Below are positions 45,943 through 55,132 of a stretch of 61,420 nucleotides of DNA, piece after piece (positions within the stretch are counted from its first letter, which is position 1; the number at the start of each line of letters is the position of its first letter). The notes beneath the pieces were generated by a model that saw only the letters and a list, made by a program, of their open reading frames with translations, searched no databases and had not been told where the DNA came from. The stretch comes from Dyella ginsengisoli LA-4 (GTDB lineage Bacteria > Pseudomonadota > Gammaproteobacteria > Xanthomonadales > Rhodanobacteraceae), in assembly GCF_000334915.1 (NCBI RefSeq), contig NZ_AMSF01000075.1, positions 1-61,420 of the forward strand, written 5' to 3'. Both the position numbers and the translations under genes were made by a program.

Positions 45943-46674
45943 ATGCAAACCGTCAGCCGCCCCAGCGGACGCGCCAGCGACCAGCTGCGCCCGATCGCCA
46001 TCGAACGCCGTTTCACCCGCCACGCCGAAGGCTCGGTGCTGGTCAGCTTCGGCGACACCCGCGTGCTGTGCACCGCCAGCATCGAGGACCGCGTGCCGCC
46101 GTGGCTGCGTGGCAAGGGTGAGGGCTGGATCACCGCCGAGTACGGCATGCTGCCGCGGGCCACCCATACCCGCATGCAGCGCGAGGCGGCCAAGGGTGGC
46201 CAGGGCGGCCGCACCATGGAAATCCAGCGACTGATCGGCCGCAGCCTGCGCGCCTGCGTGAACCGCCAGGCGCTGGGCGAACGCGTGATCACCCTGGACT
46301 GCGACGTGATCCAGGCCGACGGCGGCACCCGTACCGCGGCGATCACCGGCGGCTATGTGGCGCTGGTCGACGCGGTGAACCACCTGATGGCGCGCGAGAA
46401 CCTCAAGCGCAACCCGATCATCGGCGCGATCGCGGCGGTGTCGGTGGGCATCTACAAGGGTCAGCCGGTGCTGGACCTCGACTATGCCGAGGACTCGGAC
46501 TGCGACACCGACATGAACGTGGTGATGAACGACGGCGGCGGCTTCATCGAAGTACAGGGCACCGCCGAAGGTCATGCGTTCCGCCGCGACGAGATGGATG
46601 CCCTGCTGGCCCTGGCCGAAAAGGGCGTGGGCGAACTGGTCGCCGCCCAGCGCGCGGCGCTGGCCGAGGGCTGA
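45943..46674 (+). CDS. rph: Ribonuclease PH
   Basis: A 243-residue phosphorolytic 3'-5' exoribonuclease that trims tRNA 3' ends. [38 protein letters not shown], in residues 5-42, is the N-terminal signature. [19 protein letters not shown] and [14 protein letters not shown] bind phosphate, and [19 protein letters not shown] holds the catalytic Asp residues. The ATG at 45943 (MQTVSRPSG) is chosen over the long upstream frame antisense to yicC. It is followed after 3 bp by rdgB. Confidence 0.96.
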   Translation: MQTVSRPSGRASDQLRPIAIERRFTRHAEGSVLVSFGDTRVLCTASIEDRVPPWLRGKGEGWITAEYGMLPRATHTRMQREAAKGGQGGRTMEIQRLIGRSLRACVNRQALGERVITLDCDVIQADGGTRTAAITGGYVALVDAVNHLMARENLKRNPIIGAIAAVSVGIYKGQPVLDLDYAEDSDCDTDMNVVMNDGGGFIEVQGTAEGHAFRRDEMDALLALAEKGVGELVAAQRAALAEG

Positions 46675-46677
46675 GCG

Positions 46678-47277
46678 ATGAGACGCATCGTCCTGGCCAG
46701 CGGCAACCCCGGCAAGCTCGCCGAGTTCGGTCAGCTGCTGGCCGACGCCGACTTCGAGGTCGTCGCGCAGGGCGCGCTGGGCGTGGAGGACATCGAGGAA
46801 ACCGGCCTCACCTTCGTCGAGAACGCCCTGCTCAAGGCCCGCCACGCCGCCCGCGTCACCGGCCTGCCCGCGCTGGCCGACGACTCCGGCCTGTGCGTGG
46901 ACGTGCTCGGCGGCGCACCGGGCCTGTACTCGGCGCGCTACGCAGGCACGCACGGTGACAACGCCGCGAACAACACGCGGCTGCTGCGCGAGCTCGACGG
47001 CCGCCCCGACGCCGAGCGCCGGGCCTTCTTCATCTGCGTGCTGGTGCTGCTGCGCCACGCCGAGGATCCGGCCCCGCTGGTCGCCGAGGGCCGCTGGCAC
47101 GGCCGCGTGCTGCACGCGCCGCGTGGCGAGGGTGGCTTTGGCTATGACCCGCTGTTCCTGCCGGACGGGCACGAACGGGCGGCCGCCGAACTGGACAAGG
47201 CGCTGAAGAACCGCATCAGCCACCGCGGCCAGGCGCTGGCGCAGCTGCACGCACGACTGGCCGACCTCGCCGCCTGA
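46678..47277 (+). CDS. rdgB: dITP/XTP pyrophosphatase RdgB
   Basis: A 199-residue Ham1/RdgB enzyme that hydrolyses non-canonical purine nucleoside triphosphates (dITP, XTP) and protects DNA. The start MRRIVLASGNPGKLAEFGQLL has the SxNxxK motif. TFVENALLKARHAARVTGLPALADDSGLCVDVLGGAPGLYSARYAG, at ~55-100, is the catalytic core, and GGFGYDPLFLP and SHRGQAL close the site. It lies between rph and hemW with 3-bp and 1-bp gaps. Confidence 0.96.
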   Translation: MRRIVLASGNPGKLAEFGQLLADADFEVVAQGALGVEDIEETGLTFVENALLKARHAARVTGLPALADDSGLCVDVLGGAPGLYSARYAGTHGDNAANNTRLLRELDGRPDAERRAFFICVLVLLRHAEDPAPLVAEGRWHGRVLHAPRGEGGFGYDPLFLPDGHERAAAELDKALKNRISHRGQALAQLHARLADLAA

Positions 47278-47278
47278 G

Positions 47279-48445
47279 ATGGCCCTGGTCGCTCCGCCAC
47301 TGGCGCTGTACGTGCACATGCCGTGGTGTGTGAAGAAGTGCCCGTACTGCGATTTCAATTCGCACGGCCTGCGCGACGCCCCGCCCCCCTACGCCGACTA
47401 CATCGACGTGCTGCTGGCCGATCTAGAAGCCGATATGCGCGACTTCGGCGCCGCGCTGCACGGCCGCCCGATCGTCAGCGTGTTCTTCGGCGGCGGCACG
47501 CCGAGCCTGTTTGCGCCGGAGCTGGTTGCCCGCTTCCTCGATGGCGCCCGCGCCCGGCTGCCGTTCGTCGACGACGCCGAGATCACGCTGGAGACCAATC
47601 CCGGCACGGTCGAGCACGGCCGCTTCGACGGCTACCTCGCCGCCGGGGTGAACCGGCTCTCGTTCGGCGTCCAGAGCTTCGACGACGACAAGCTCAGGCG
47701 GCTCGGCCGCATCCACTCGGCCGGCGAGGCCGAGGCGGCGGTGAAGTCGGCCCAGGATGCCGGCTACGCCAACATCAACCTCGACCTGATGTATGCGCTG
47801 CCGCAGCAGACGCTCGAGGGCGCGCTGGCCGACGTGGCACGCGCCGTGGCGCTGGCGCCCACGCACCTCTCGCACTACCAGCTCACGCTGGAGCCGAACA
47901 CCGCCTTCGCCGCCAACCCGCCGCCGCTGCCCGACGACGACCACGCCTGGGCGATGCAGGAAGCCTGCGAGTCCGCCCTGGCCGACGCCGGCTACGGTCA
48001 GTACGAGATCTCGGCCTATGCCCGGCCCGGTCGGCGCTGCACGCACAACCTCAACTACTGGCGCTTCGGCGACTACCTCGGCATCGGCGCCGGCGCCCAC
48101 GGCAAGCTCACCGATACGGCCTCTGGACAGGTGCGGCGCCGCTGGAAGCAGCGGCTGCCCCGTACCTATCTCGAGGCGGCCGGGGGCCCGGCCCGCGTCG
48201 GCGGCGACCAAGCGGTGGACACCAGCGACCTGCCGTTCGAATACATGCTCAACGCGCTGCGCCTGATCGACGGCGTGCCGATGGACGAATTCAGCGCCTT
48301 CACCGGCCTGCCGCCCGAGCGCATCGCCACGCCCCTCGCCGACGCCCGCAGGCGCGGCTGGCTGATCGACGACCCGACCCGGCTGGCCACCACGCCGCTG
48401 GGCCAGCGCTTCCTCAACGACGTCATCGGCGCCTTCCTGTCCTGA
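47279..48445 (+). CDS. hemW: Radical SAM heme chaperone HemW
   Basis: A 388-residue radical SAM protein that binds heme and helps insert it into respiratory enzymes. The [4Fe-4S] motif is in MPWCVKKCPYCDFNSH (C-x3-C-x2-C). SVFFGGGTPSLF, EITLETNPGTVEHGRFDGYLAAGVNRLSFGVQSF (residues ~100-133) and NLNYWRFGDYLGIGAGAHGK are HemW-specific and separate it from HemN. It is the third gene of rph-rdgB-hemW. Terminal oxidase genes lie 9 kb further on, but no direct link is visible. Confidence 0.95.
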   Translation: MALVAPPLALYVHMPWCVKKCPYCDFNSHGLRDAPPPYADYIDVLLADLEADMRDFGAALHGRPIVSVFFGGGTPSLFAPELVARFLDGARARLPFVDDAEITLETNPGTVEHGRFDGYLAAGVNRLSFGVQSFDDDKLRRLGRIHSAGEAEAAVKSAQDAGYANINLDLMYALPQQTLEGALADVARAVALAPTHLSHYQLTLEPNTAFAANPPPLPDDDHAWAMQEACESALADAGYGQYEISAYARPGRRCTHNLNYWRFGDYLGIGAGAHGKLTDTASGQVRRRWKQRLPRTYLEAAGGPARVGGDQAVDTSDLPFEYMLNALRLIDGVPMDEFSAFTGLPPERIATPLADARRRGWLIDDPTRLATTPLGQRFLNDVIGAFLS

Positions 48446-48496
48446 CCGACCGCCAGGACTGTGCCGCCCGTCACGCCGGCACTTCGCGCAACTTGC

Positions 48497-48523
48497 TCAA
48501 GTTCTACCTCAAGGGTCCGTCAC
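48497..48523 (+). promoter_or_regulatory. Possible sigma-28-like promoter upstream of the FHA gene
   Basis: TCAAGTTC (48497-48504) and TCCGTCAC (48516-48523) are separated by 11 bases. The first half fits a FliA (sigma-28) -35 box well; the second matches GCCGATAA only partly. The site is 68 bases before the FHA gene's ATG. Weak evidence, by eye. Confidence 0.2.
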
Positions 48524-48590
48524 AGGGCGGGCCGGATGACGCACACCGGCAGGAAGCCCCTTTCCATCCACGCAAGGCGCTCTCTTACGC

Positions 48591-49100
48591 ATGAACGGAC
48601 CCGCTCCCACCCACACCCGTCTCTCCGGCACGCAAGGCACCCGCCTGTTCACCGCCGAGGAACTGCGCGAGTACGCGGTCGCCTTCTCGCCACCGGTGGA
48701 GGAACGCGCCAGCGTGGCCCAGCCGGTGCTGGCCGGGCGCGGGCCGGGTTTCGACAAGCTGCGCTTCCCGCTGCGTACCGGCAAGCAGACCATCGGCCGG
48801 CGCGGCGACAACGACATCGTGCTGGACGACCCCAGCGTCTCCGCCTCGCACGCCTGGCTGATCAACCAGCAGGGCCATTACGTGATCATGAACACGCTCT
48901 CGACCAACGGCGTGTTCGTCAACGGCCGCCGCGTGCACGAGGCGATCCTGCGCCATGGCGACCGCATCCGTCTCGGCCAGGCGGAGTTCGTGTTCCTGAC
49001 CCGCGAGCGTGGGGTCGGCCGACTCGGCCGTGCCGCCTGGATCGGCGGCGCGAGTCTGCTGCTCGCCGGCATCGGCGCCCTGGCCTGGTGGCTGCACTGA
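48591..49100 (+). CDS. FHA-domain membrane protein
   Basis: A 169-residue protein. The FHA domain lies at ~63-135: IGRRGDNDIVLDDPSVSASHAWL supplies the phosphothreonine-binding Arg, Ser and His, and NTLSTNGVFVNGRRV the Asn/Gly turn. A helix at ~146-167 (AAWIGGASLLLAGIGALAWWL) anchors it by the C-terminus, leaving the FHA domain in the cytosol. Its stop overlaps the kinase start as TGATG, so the two are translationally coupled. It probably reads phosphothreonines made by that kinase. Confidence 0.88.
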   Translation: MNGPAPTHTRLSGTQGTRLFTAEELREYAVAFSPPVEERASVAQPVLAGRGPGFDKLRFPLRTGKQTIGRRGDNDIVLDDPSVSASHAWLINQQGHYVIMNTLSTNGVFVNGRRVHEAILRHGDRIRLGQAEFVFLTRERGVGRLGRAAWIGGASLLLAGIGALAWWLH

Positions 49101-50812
49101 TGCTCTCGGCCGTCCGCGATCCGCAGCGGCCGAAGATGCTGGGCCGCTACCGCATCGAAGGCGTGCTCGGCACCGGCGCGATGGCGGTGGTCTACGCCGG
49201 CTACGACCCGCAGATCGAACGCGAAGTGGCGATCAAGTGCCTGCATGCCGGCGTGGCGGCGGACGAGGGCTACCGGCGCCGTTTCCTGGTCGAGGCACGC
49301 GCGGCCGGTCACCTGAGCCATCCGCACATCGTCACCCTGTTCGATGCCGGGCAGACCGACGACGGCCGCCCCTACATCGCGATGGAGCGGCTGTCCGGCG
49401 ACACCCTGGCCAGCCGTGCCGCCAAGGACGGCCTGCCGCCATTGCCGACGGTGATCGAGCTGGCGATCCAGATGGCCTCCGCGCTGGACTACGCCCACGC
49501 CCACGGCGTGGTGCACCACGACATCAAGCCGGAAAACATCATGCTGGCCGACGGCTGGCGCCACGCCAAGATCGCCGACTTCGGCATCGCCGAGCGGCGC
49601 GGCGCGCAGCGCAACACCGGCGGCCCACGCACCGAGGTCGGCGGCACCCCGGCCTACATGGCGCCGGAGCACCTGCGCGGCGAGCGGACCGATGCCCGCA
49701 GCGACCTGTATTCGTTGGGCGTGGTGCTTTACTGGCTGCTGGCCGGACGCCTGCCCTGGAGCGAAACCGAGGACGTGCTGCGCCTGATCGAGGAACGCCA
49801 GCAGTCCCCGCTGCCGCCGCTCGAGCCGATGGACGTCGCGGCGCCCTCGATCCTCATCGACATCGTCCACACCCTGCTGGCACCGGACGCGGCCACCCGC
49901 TATCAGCGCGGCAGCGAGGTGGTGGCGGATCTGCAACTGGCCAAGCGCGAGTACGAGCGCCTGCACGAGCAGCCGCTGGTGGGGCGGATCGTGTCGCTGC
50001 GGCTGCGCTGGTCGGCCCTGCTCGGCGTCACGCTGAGCCTGGTGCTGCTGGTCGGGATGATCGCGATCTACGCCATGCAGGGGCGCGCGGTGAGCGGGCT
50101 GGCGCTGGATTTCGGCGGTTCGCTCGGTCGCATGGTCGCCAGCGAGTCGGCCGAAGACCTGCTGCTGGGCGACCACGCCGCCACCCGTGCGCTGGTCGAG
50201 GACATGGCTCGCAACCACCAGATCCGCTACCTGGCCATCGCCGACCGCGACGGCCAGGTGGTGGCCAGCACGCAGTCGCAGGAGGTGGGGCACGGCCTGC
50301 CGGCGCTTCCCGCGACGCCGCTGGCACGCCGTGGCGACATCGACAGCTACCGCGAAGACCGCGGCGGCGGCGACGGCCTGCTGCTGTTCAACGCGCCGAT
50401 CCAGTACCAGGCGGCCAACGTCGGCACCCTGCGGCTGGGCATCAGCCGCACGCCGCTGCGTGCCGCCCAGAGGACCACCCTCGGAGTGATCGCGACCGTA
50501 CTGGGCGTCACCCTGGTCGCGGTGCTGTTCGCCGCCTACGTCCTGTTCCGCCGGCTGCTCGGTCCGCTCGCCCTGATCGGCGACGCCATGCTGCGGGTGG
50601 CGCGTGGCGATCTGCGTTATCGCATCCGGCTGGTGCGGCAGGACGAACTGGGCCGTCTGTTTGCCGCCTTCAACCTGATGGCCGGCGCGCTGCAGTCTCG
50701 CCAACGACGACCGCTGGCACCACGCACGCAGCGCGGTCCCGGCGCGGTGGCTGCACTGGAGCGCGGCCACCGCACCCCTACCACCCGAACGCGCCCATCC
50801 GCGTCGGACTGA
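49100..50812 (+). CDS. Transmembrane Ser/Thr protein kinase with C-terminal HAMP domain
   Basis: A 570-residue kinase. Catalytic domain (~15-280): Gly-rich loop LGTGAMAVVYAG, lysine K46 (VAIKCL), Glu E65, catalytic loop VVHHDIKPEN (H139-H140-D141, so HHD instead of HRD), DFG at 160-162, APE at 188-190. A helix at ~304-326, an extracytoplasmic region of ~130 residues (IRYLAIADRDGQVVAS recalls small sensory PAS/Cache strands), a second helix at ~461-483 and a HAMP domain (~484-533) follow. The C-terminal ~40 residues are low-complexity. Having HAMP at the very end with the kinase at the front is unusual. Start overlaps the FHA stop; PP2C and LysM genes follow on the other strand. Confidence 0.9.
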   Translation: MLSAVRDPQRPKMLGRYRIEGVLGTGAMAVVYAGYDPQIEREVAIKCLHAGVAADEGYRRRFLVEARAAGHLSHPHIVTLFDAGQTDDGRPYIAMERLSGDTLASRAAKDGLPPLPTVIELAIQMASALDYAHAHGVVHHDIKPENIMLADGWRHAKIADFGIAERRGAQRNTGGPRTEVGGTPAYMAPEHLRGERTDARSDLYSLGVVLYWLLAGRLPWSETEDVLRLIEERQQSPLPPLEPMDVAAPSILIDIVHTLLAPDAATRYQRGSEVVADLQLAKREYERLHEQPLVGRIVSLRLRWSALLGVTLSLVLLVGMIAIYAMQGRAVSGLALDFGGSLGRMVASESAEDLLLGDHAATRALVEDMARNHQIRYLAIADRDGQVVASTQSQEVGHGLPALPATPLARRGDIDSYREDRGGGDGLLLFNAPIQYQAANVGTLRLGISRTPLRAAQRTTLGVIATVLGVTLVAVLFAAYVLFRRLLGPLALIGDAMLRVARGDLRYRIRLVRQDELGRLFAAFNLMAGALQSRQRRPLAPRTQRGPGAVAALERGHRTPTTRTRPSASD

Positions 50813-50819
50813 CCCGCTT

Positions 50820-51716
50820 TCAGAGCTGCTTGAGGCGGCGCTGCAGCTCCAGCGCCCGCGCACGGTAGGCGATGGCCGGCTCATAGCCCGGCTCGATCGC
50901 CAGCACGCGGTCCCACAGCGCGATCGCCGGCGTCAGCTTCTGGTCGCGATACAGCACGATGGCCCGTTCGTGGCAGGTGGACACCAACTGCTGGCGCAGC
51001 GCGTCGGCAGCTCCCCGATCCGAAGCCAGGCCCGGGTCTTCCTTCAGCGCATCGTCCAGTTTCGCCAGCGCCTGGGTCTCCCGACCGGCACGCAGCAACG
51101 ACAGGCTCTCGCGCTGCAACGCCTGCGAGCGGACGGCAGCCGAACCGGACGACGCCTCGGCCACGGCCGGAGCGGCCGGCCGCACCGCGCCCCGGCGGCT
51201 CTTCGGCAACTTCACCTTCTGCCCCACCCACAGGCGGGAGGGGTCGTCCGACCCGTTGTAGCGGGCCAGGATCAGGAACTGGCGGCCGTCGCCGAGATAG
51301 CGCCTGGCCAGGGTGCTGAACGACTCTCCCGCCTGCACCTCATGGACCTGCGCGGGCGGACCGAGCCGTTCGCGCGGATCGTCGGTGAGCTGGTGCAGCA
51401 GATCCTCGGCGGCGCGGTCACCGGGATGAGCCTCGAGGTAGCGGCAGAGGTAGCGCTCGCCCTCCTCGTAGTGACCACGCTGCAGCTGCCGGTTGACGAT
51501 CCAGGCCAACGGATGCAGCTCGACCGGCGGGGGAGCCGGGGCCGCCACGGGTGCCGGAGGCGGTGCAGGCGGGGCCGGCGCGACCTTCGGCGGCGGATGC
51601 AACAGGCCCTGCAGCTGGGCACAGCCGCCGAGGGCCAGCAGCATGGGCAGCCAGACCAGGCGCCGGGCCATGCCAGGCGCATGCGTGGAGGAGGAATCAG
51701 CGTGGCTCAGGGACAT
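50820..51716 (-). CDS. LysM-domain lipoprotein with TPR-like repeats
   Basis: A 298-residue envelope protein. The lipobox (MLLALGGC) places the lipid cysteine at ~32. A Pro/Ala-rich linker follows, then a TPR-like helix pair (REQ-type region HYEEGERYLCRYLEAHPGDRAA), a LysM domain at ~124-172 (HEVQAGESFSTLARRYLGDG to LWVGQKVKLPK) and more TPR-like helices to the end. LysM binds peptidoglycan glycans, so the protein likely sits in the periplasm on the cell wall. It overlaps the PP2C gene by 20 bp and converges on the kinase gene with 7 bp between stops. A later ATG (51671) also precedes the signal peptide. Confidence 0.88.
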   Translation of the reverse strand: MSLSHADSSSTHAPGMARRLVWLPMLLALGGCAQLQGLLHPPPKVAPAPPAPPPAPVAAPAPPPVELHPLAWIVNRQLQRGHYEEGERYLCRYLEAHPGDRAAEDLLHQLTDDPRERLGPPAQVHEVQAGESFSTLARRYLGDGRQFLILARYNGSDDPSRLWVGQKVKLPKSRRGAVRPAAPAVAEASSGSAAVRSQALQRESLSLLRAGRETQALAKLDDALKEDPGLASDRGAADALRQQLVSTCHERAIVLYRDQKLTPAIALWDRVLAIEPGYEPAIAYRARALELQRRLKQL

Positions 51717-52599
51717 GCAGCGAAACCTGTCGACCGGAAAATGTGGCATCGGTGTGCCGGCGGACGGCAAACGCACCGAGGATCCTGGACCATGCGCGCC
51801 GCATCGACGCGAGCAGGTGAAAAGGGGCCGGCTCCGCACGGACCAGGATGAGGGCGGCATTGTCGCCTTCCCCCCGTCCCCGGCGCAGCACCAGCGAGAG
51901 CGCCTCGCGCACGGCGAGCGAGGGGTCGGCATAATCGGCGAACGCGGCCAGCTCCGCCCCGGACAGGTGCGCCCACACGCCATCGCTGCACAGGGCGAAG
52001 CGCTGGTCGCGCCGCCGCGGCGCGTAGCCATGCTCGACCTCCGGCCGGCGTGCGCCACCCAGCCCCCGCAACAACTGATGCTGGTCCGGCGCGCTGCCGG
52101 CCTGGTCTGCGGCCAGTTCGCCGCGCCGGACGCGCTCCTGCACCAGACTGTGGTCCTCCGTGCAGCCCGCGACGCGGTGGTGCTCGATACGGTAGAGCCG
52201 GCTGTCGCCGACATGCGCCCAGAAGGCGTGTCGCCCCTTGAGAAGCAGTGCCACGACGGTCGCGCGGGGGGAGGCATCGGCCAGCGCCGCCCCACGCCGC
52301 AGCAATTCGAGATGCGCCTCCTGGCAGAACTGCTCGAGAAACACCGCGCCGGGCAGGTTGCGCCAGTCACCCCGCGTCCAGAGCGACTTCGCGGCGGCGA
52401 TCACCCCCGCCGAAGCCAGTTCGCCGGCGCCCTCCCCACCCATGCCGTCCGCCAGAACCAGCAGCCAGGTCGCGGAAAGCGGATCGTGCAGGCACACCAG
52501 GTCGTCCTGCTGGGTGGGTCGCCCACCCCGGCAGCGCCCGGCGCCGACCGTGCCCCAGCACGGCGCGTCGATGGTCGCGATGTCGATCTGCTGCTCCAC
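51697..52599 (-). CDS. PP2C-type Ser/Thr protein phosphatase
   Basis: A 300-residue cytosolic phosphatase, the expected counterpart of the nearby kinase. PP2C motifs in order: RPTQQDDLVCL with the first metal Asp, LVLADGMGGEGAGELAS, FWAHVGDSRLYRIE, FALCSDGVWAHL, and GEGDNAALILV with the last metal Asp. All metal-binding acidic residues are present. A C-terminal extension of ~40 residues has no clear motif. It is divergent from the DUF1631 gene, with 150 bp between starts. Confidence 0.92.
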   Translation of the reverse strand: MEQQIDIATIDAPCWGTVGAGRCRGGRPTQQDDLVCLHDPLSATWLLVLADGMGGEGAGELASAGVIAAAKSLWTRGDWRNLPGAVFLEQFCQEAHLELLRRGAALADASPRATVVALLLKGRHAFWAHVGDSRLYRIEHHRVAGCTEDHSLVQERVRRGELAADQAGSAPDQHQLLRGLGGARRPEVEHGYAPRRRDQRFALCSDGVWAHLSGAELAAFADYADPSLAVREALSLVLRRGRGEGDNAALILVRAEPAPFHLLASMRRAWSRILGAFAVRRHTDATFSGRQVSLHVPEPR

Positions 52600-52749
52600 C
52601 GGTTGCTACCGCCCCTGCGTCCACGCCGATGGCGTGGGCCTACGATACGGGGCTTGCGGCACGCTGCCTTCTGCCGACTTCCAGGATCGTGACGTAACCG
52701 ACGTATCCGGCATAGACTCGTTGCCCCGGGGGAGTTCTCAAGGTCAGCC

Positions 52750-55125
52750 ATGGATGTAGAACCGCATGAGCCAGGCCAGCCGTCGCCGCAAGGCGGCGGT
52801 CACGGGCGACCGAGCGACCACTGGTCGGGGCGCGCGCGTCGCCTGATCGAACGCTGCCAGACGATGAGCACCGACTGGCTCAAGCAGCCGGTGCGGGCCT
52901 GCCTCGACGAACTCGAGCGCCAGCTGTTCGCCCTGTCCGAAGGTGCCCGCGATCCGTTCGACCAGCAGCGCCATTTCAATGTGCGCCAACGCGTCATGGC
53001 CGAACGGGGTGCGCTCGAAGCACGCTTCCTCGCACGCATTGGCGAGGCCTTCCAGCAGCTCGGCCCCGGTACCGGGCCCAGCGCGACGGACGAACCCAGG
53101 CTGCTGCAGCTGAGCCTGGTGGACACCACCGAACACGAGATGACGGTTGCGCTCGACAAGCTCGCCGCCCGCGGCGAGGCCCGGGGCGGCGGTGCCCTGT
53201 ACGAGCTGGGCTACCGGCTTGCCGTGCTGGTCGCCGCGCCGCCGCTGGAGGGCGGTGCCATTCCGGTGGGACCGCTGACCCTGGCACGCGCGCTGCGCAG
53301 CGCCACCGCGGCCATCGAGCTGCCGGTCGAACACGACCTGCTGCTGCTGCGCTGCCTGGAGACGGCGCTGCTGCCGGAATTGTCCGGGTTCTACGGTGCG
53401 CTCAACGCCATGCTGGAACAGGAGGGCATCCTGCCGCTCCTGCGTCCCTACCCGTTGGTGCGCCCTACTGCCGCCCCGGCCCGAACCGGCGGAGCAGCGG
53501 GAGCGGCCGGCACGCCACCCGTCGCTGCGCCGCCAGCCGCGCCCCCGGGGTCGAACATCGCTGCGGGCGCCTCCACCGATCATGCCCATGCGGACGAGCC
53601 AATCGCGGTGCTCGACAGCCTGCGCGAACTGCTCGCGCGACGTCGGCGCAGCCCCGCCGCCTACGGCGGTGAACCGGTCGAGGCAGCCACGCCGGAGGAG
53701 CTGCAGACCGCCCTGTCCGCGCTGCAGAAGCATCTCTCCCTGGTCGCCGACAAGGCCACCCGCGAGCTGCGCAGCGCGCAGCTGCTGCGCGAGGAGCTGC
53801 TGACCCAGCTCAACGCGGACAAACCCGTGGACGCCCCCCGCACGGGCCTGAGCGCCGAGCAGGGGGACACGGTCGAGCTGGTCTCGATGCTGTTCGAGCA
53901 ACTGTCGCAGCAGACCCAGCACAGCGAGGGCACCCACGCACTGCTCGGCGGCCTGCAGTTGCCGGTGCTGCGCATGGCGGTCAGCGACCGCAACTTCTTC
54001 GACCAGAAGGAGCACCCCGCCCGCCAGTTGCTGGGCACGGTCACCGAGGTGGCCAACGACTGGCTGGACGATTCCGGCAGCGATGCCGACCGGCACCTGC
54101 GTGCCAAGCTCGAGCAGCTGGTGGAACGCGCCAATCGCGAGCCGCCCAGCGCGGGGCTGTACACGGCACTGCTGGCCGACATCCAGCAGCACCTCACCCT
54201 GCTCACGCGCAAGGCACAGGCGACCGAGCGCCGCCACATCGAGGCGATGCAGGGACGCGAGCGGCTCGACCAGGCGCGCCAGCGGGCGGCCAAGCTGATC
54301 GGCGAACGCTTCGCCCACGACCCGCCGCGCGGCCTGTTGCGCGCGCTGCTCGATCGCGCCTGGTCCGACGTGCTGGCGCTGACCATCCTGCGCCACGGCG
54401 AGGACAGCGACGCGGTGGCCGCACAGCTGCTCATCACCGACCAGTTGCTCGGACGCAAGCCGATCGCCGACCGGGCACAACTGCAGGCGGACGTCGAGGC
54501 CGGCCTGCAGCAGATCGGCATGCACCACGAGGAAGCCGATCAGGTTGCCCAGCGCCTGGTGAACCCGGGCGACGCACCGGCCCCGATGGCCGGAGGCGAG
54601 ACGCTGAGCACCACCGATCTGGCGCTGCGCCTGAAGCAGCACCAGCGGCTGGGCGAGCACCAGCAGCCGGCGGCACCCACGGTGGCGCCCGCCTCACCGC
54701 CCGCGGCGCCAACGGAGGCGGCACCGCCATCGCCTGCAAAGACCGGGCGCGAGCACAAGGAGCCCGCGACGCGACCACCGGCGCGGCGCGAGCCTGTGGT
54801 GGATCCCCGCGAGATCGAGACACAGGAGCGGCTGCGCCTGCTCCCGTTCGGCCGCTGGTTCGAGTTCACCGACCGCAAGACCGGCAAGACCAGCCAGCGC
54901 AAGCTGGCCTGGTTCTCACCGGTGTCCGGACAGACCCTGTTCGTGAATCGTCGCGGCATCCGCACCGACGACATCAGCCTGCCGCAGCTGGCGCACGAGA
55001 TCGTCAAGGGCCGCGTACGCGAGCTGGGCGAGATGAAGGAATCGCTCCTGGATCGCGCCTGGCACTCGCTCACCGGCAACCTGCTGCGCACACCGAACGG
55101 CCGACCCGGCCGACCGGCATATTGA
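52750..55125 (+). CDS. DUF1631-domain protein
   Basis: A 791-residue, largely helical soluble protein. An early segment (WLKQPVRACLDELERQLFALSEGARDPFDQQRHF), the central helices, and the C-terminal part (LPFGRWFEFTDRKTGKTSQRKLAWFSPVSGQTLFVNRRG) match DUF1631, which is widespread in beta/gammaproteobacteria and sometimes wrongly named thymidine phosphorylase. The last part resembles a PilZ-like beta-barrel. Two Ala/Pro-rich linkers (~240-290 and ~640-690) separate the regions. Biochemical function is unknown. It is 7 bp upstream of a PilZ gene, suggesting a role near c-di-GMP signalling. Confidence 0.88.
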   Translation: MDVEPHEPGQPSPQGGGHGRPSDHWSGRARRLIERCQTMSTDWLKQPVRACLDELERQLFALSEGARDPFDQQRHFNVRQRVMAERGALEARFLARIGEAFQQLGPGTGPSATDEPRLLQLSLVDTTEHEMTVALDKLAARGEARGGGALYELGYRLAVLVAAPPLEGGAIPVGPLTLARALRSATAAIELPVEHDLLLLRCLETALLPELSGFYGALNAMLEQEGILPLLRPYPLVRPTAAPARTGGAAGAAGTPPVAAPPAAPPGSNIAAGASTDHAHADEPIAVLDSLRELLARRRRSPAAYGGEPVEAATPEELQTALSALQKHLSLVADKATRELRSAQLLREELLTQLNADKPVDAPRTGLSAEQGDTVELVSMLFEQLSQQTQHSEGTHALLGGLQLPVLRMAVSDRNFFDQKEHPARQLLGTVTEVANDWLDDSGSDADRHLRAKLEQLVERANREPPSAGLYTALLADIQQHLTLLTRKAQATERRHIEAMQGRERLDQARQRAAKLIGERFAHDPPRGLLRALLDRAWSDVLALTILRHGEDSDAVAAQLLITDQLLGRKPIADRAQLQADVEAGLQQIGMHHEEADQVAQRLVNPGDAPAPMAGGETLSTTDLALRLKQHQRLGEHQQPAAPTVAPASPPAAPTEAAPPSPAKTGREHKEPATRPPARREPVVDPREIETQERLRLLPFGRWFEFTDRKTGKTSQRKLAWFSPVSGQTLFVNRRGIRTDDISLPQLAHEIVKGRVRELGEMKESLLDRAWHSLTGNLLRTPNGRPGRPAY

Positions 55126-55132
55126 GGCCGCC

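Noticed and set aside
50690-50812. Possible frameshift at the end of the kinase, where the sequence after HAMP becomes Arg/Pro/Thr-rich
   Set aside because: No domain similarity appears in the other frames downstream, and the convergent LysM gene starts at once. Without orthologues a natural low-complexity tail is equally likely.
52744-54660. 638-codon minus-strand frame opposite DUF1631
   Set aside because: The plus-strand protein matches DUF1631 at both ends; the antisense product is Gln/Arg-rich noise.
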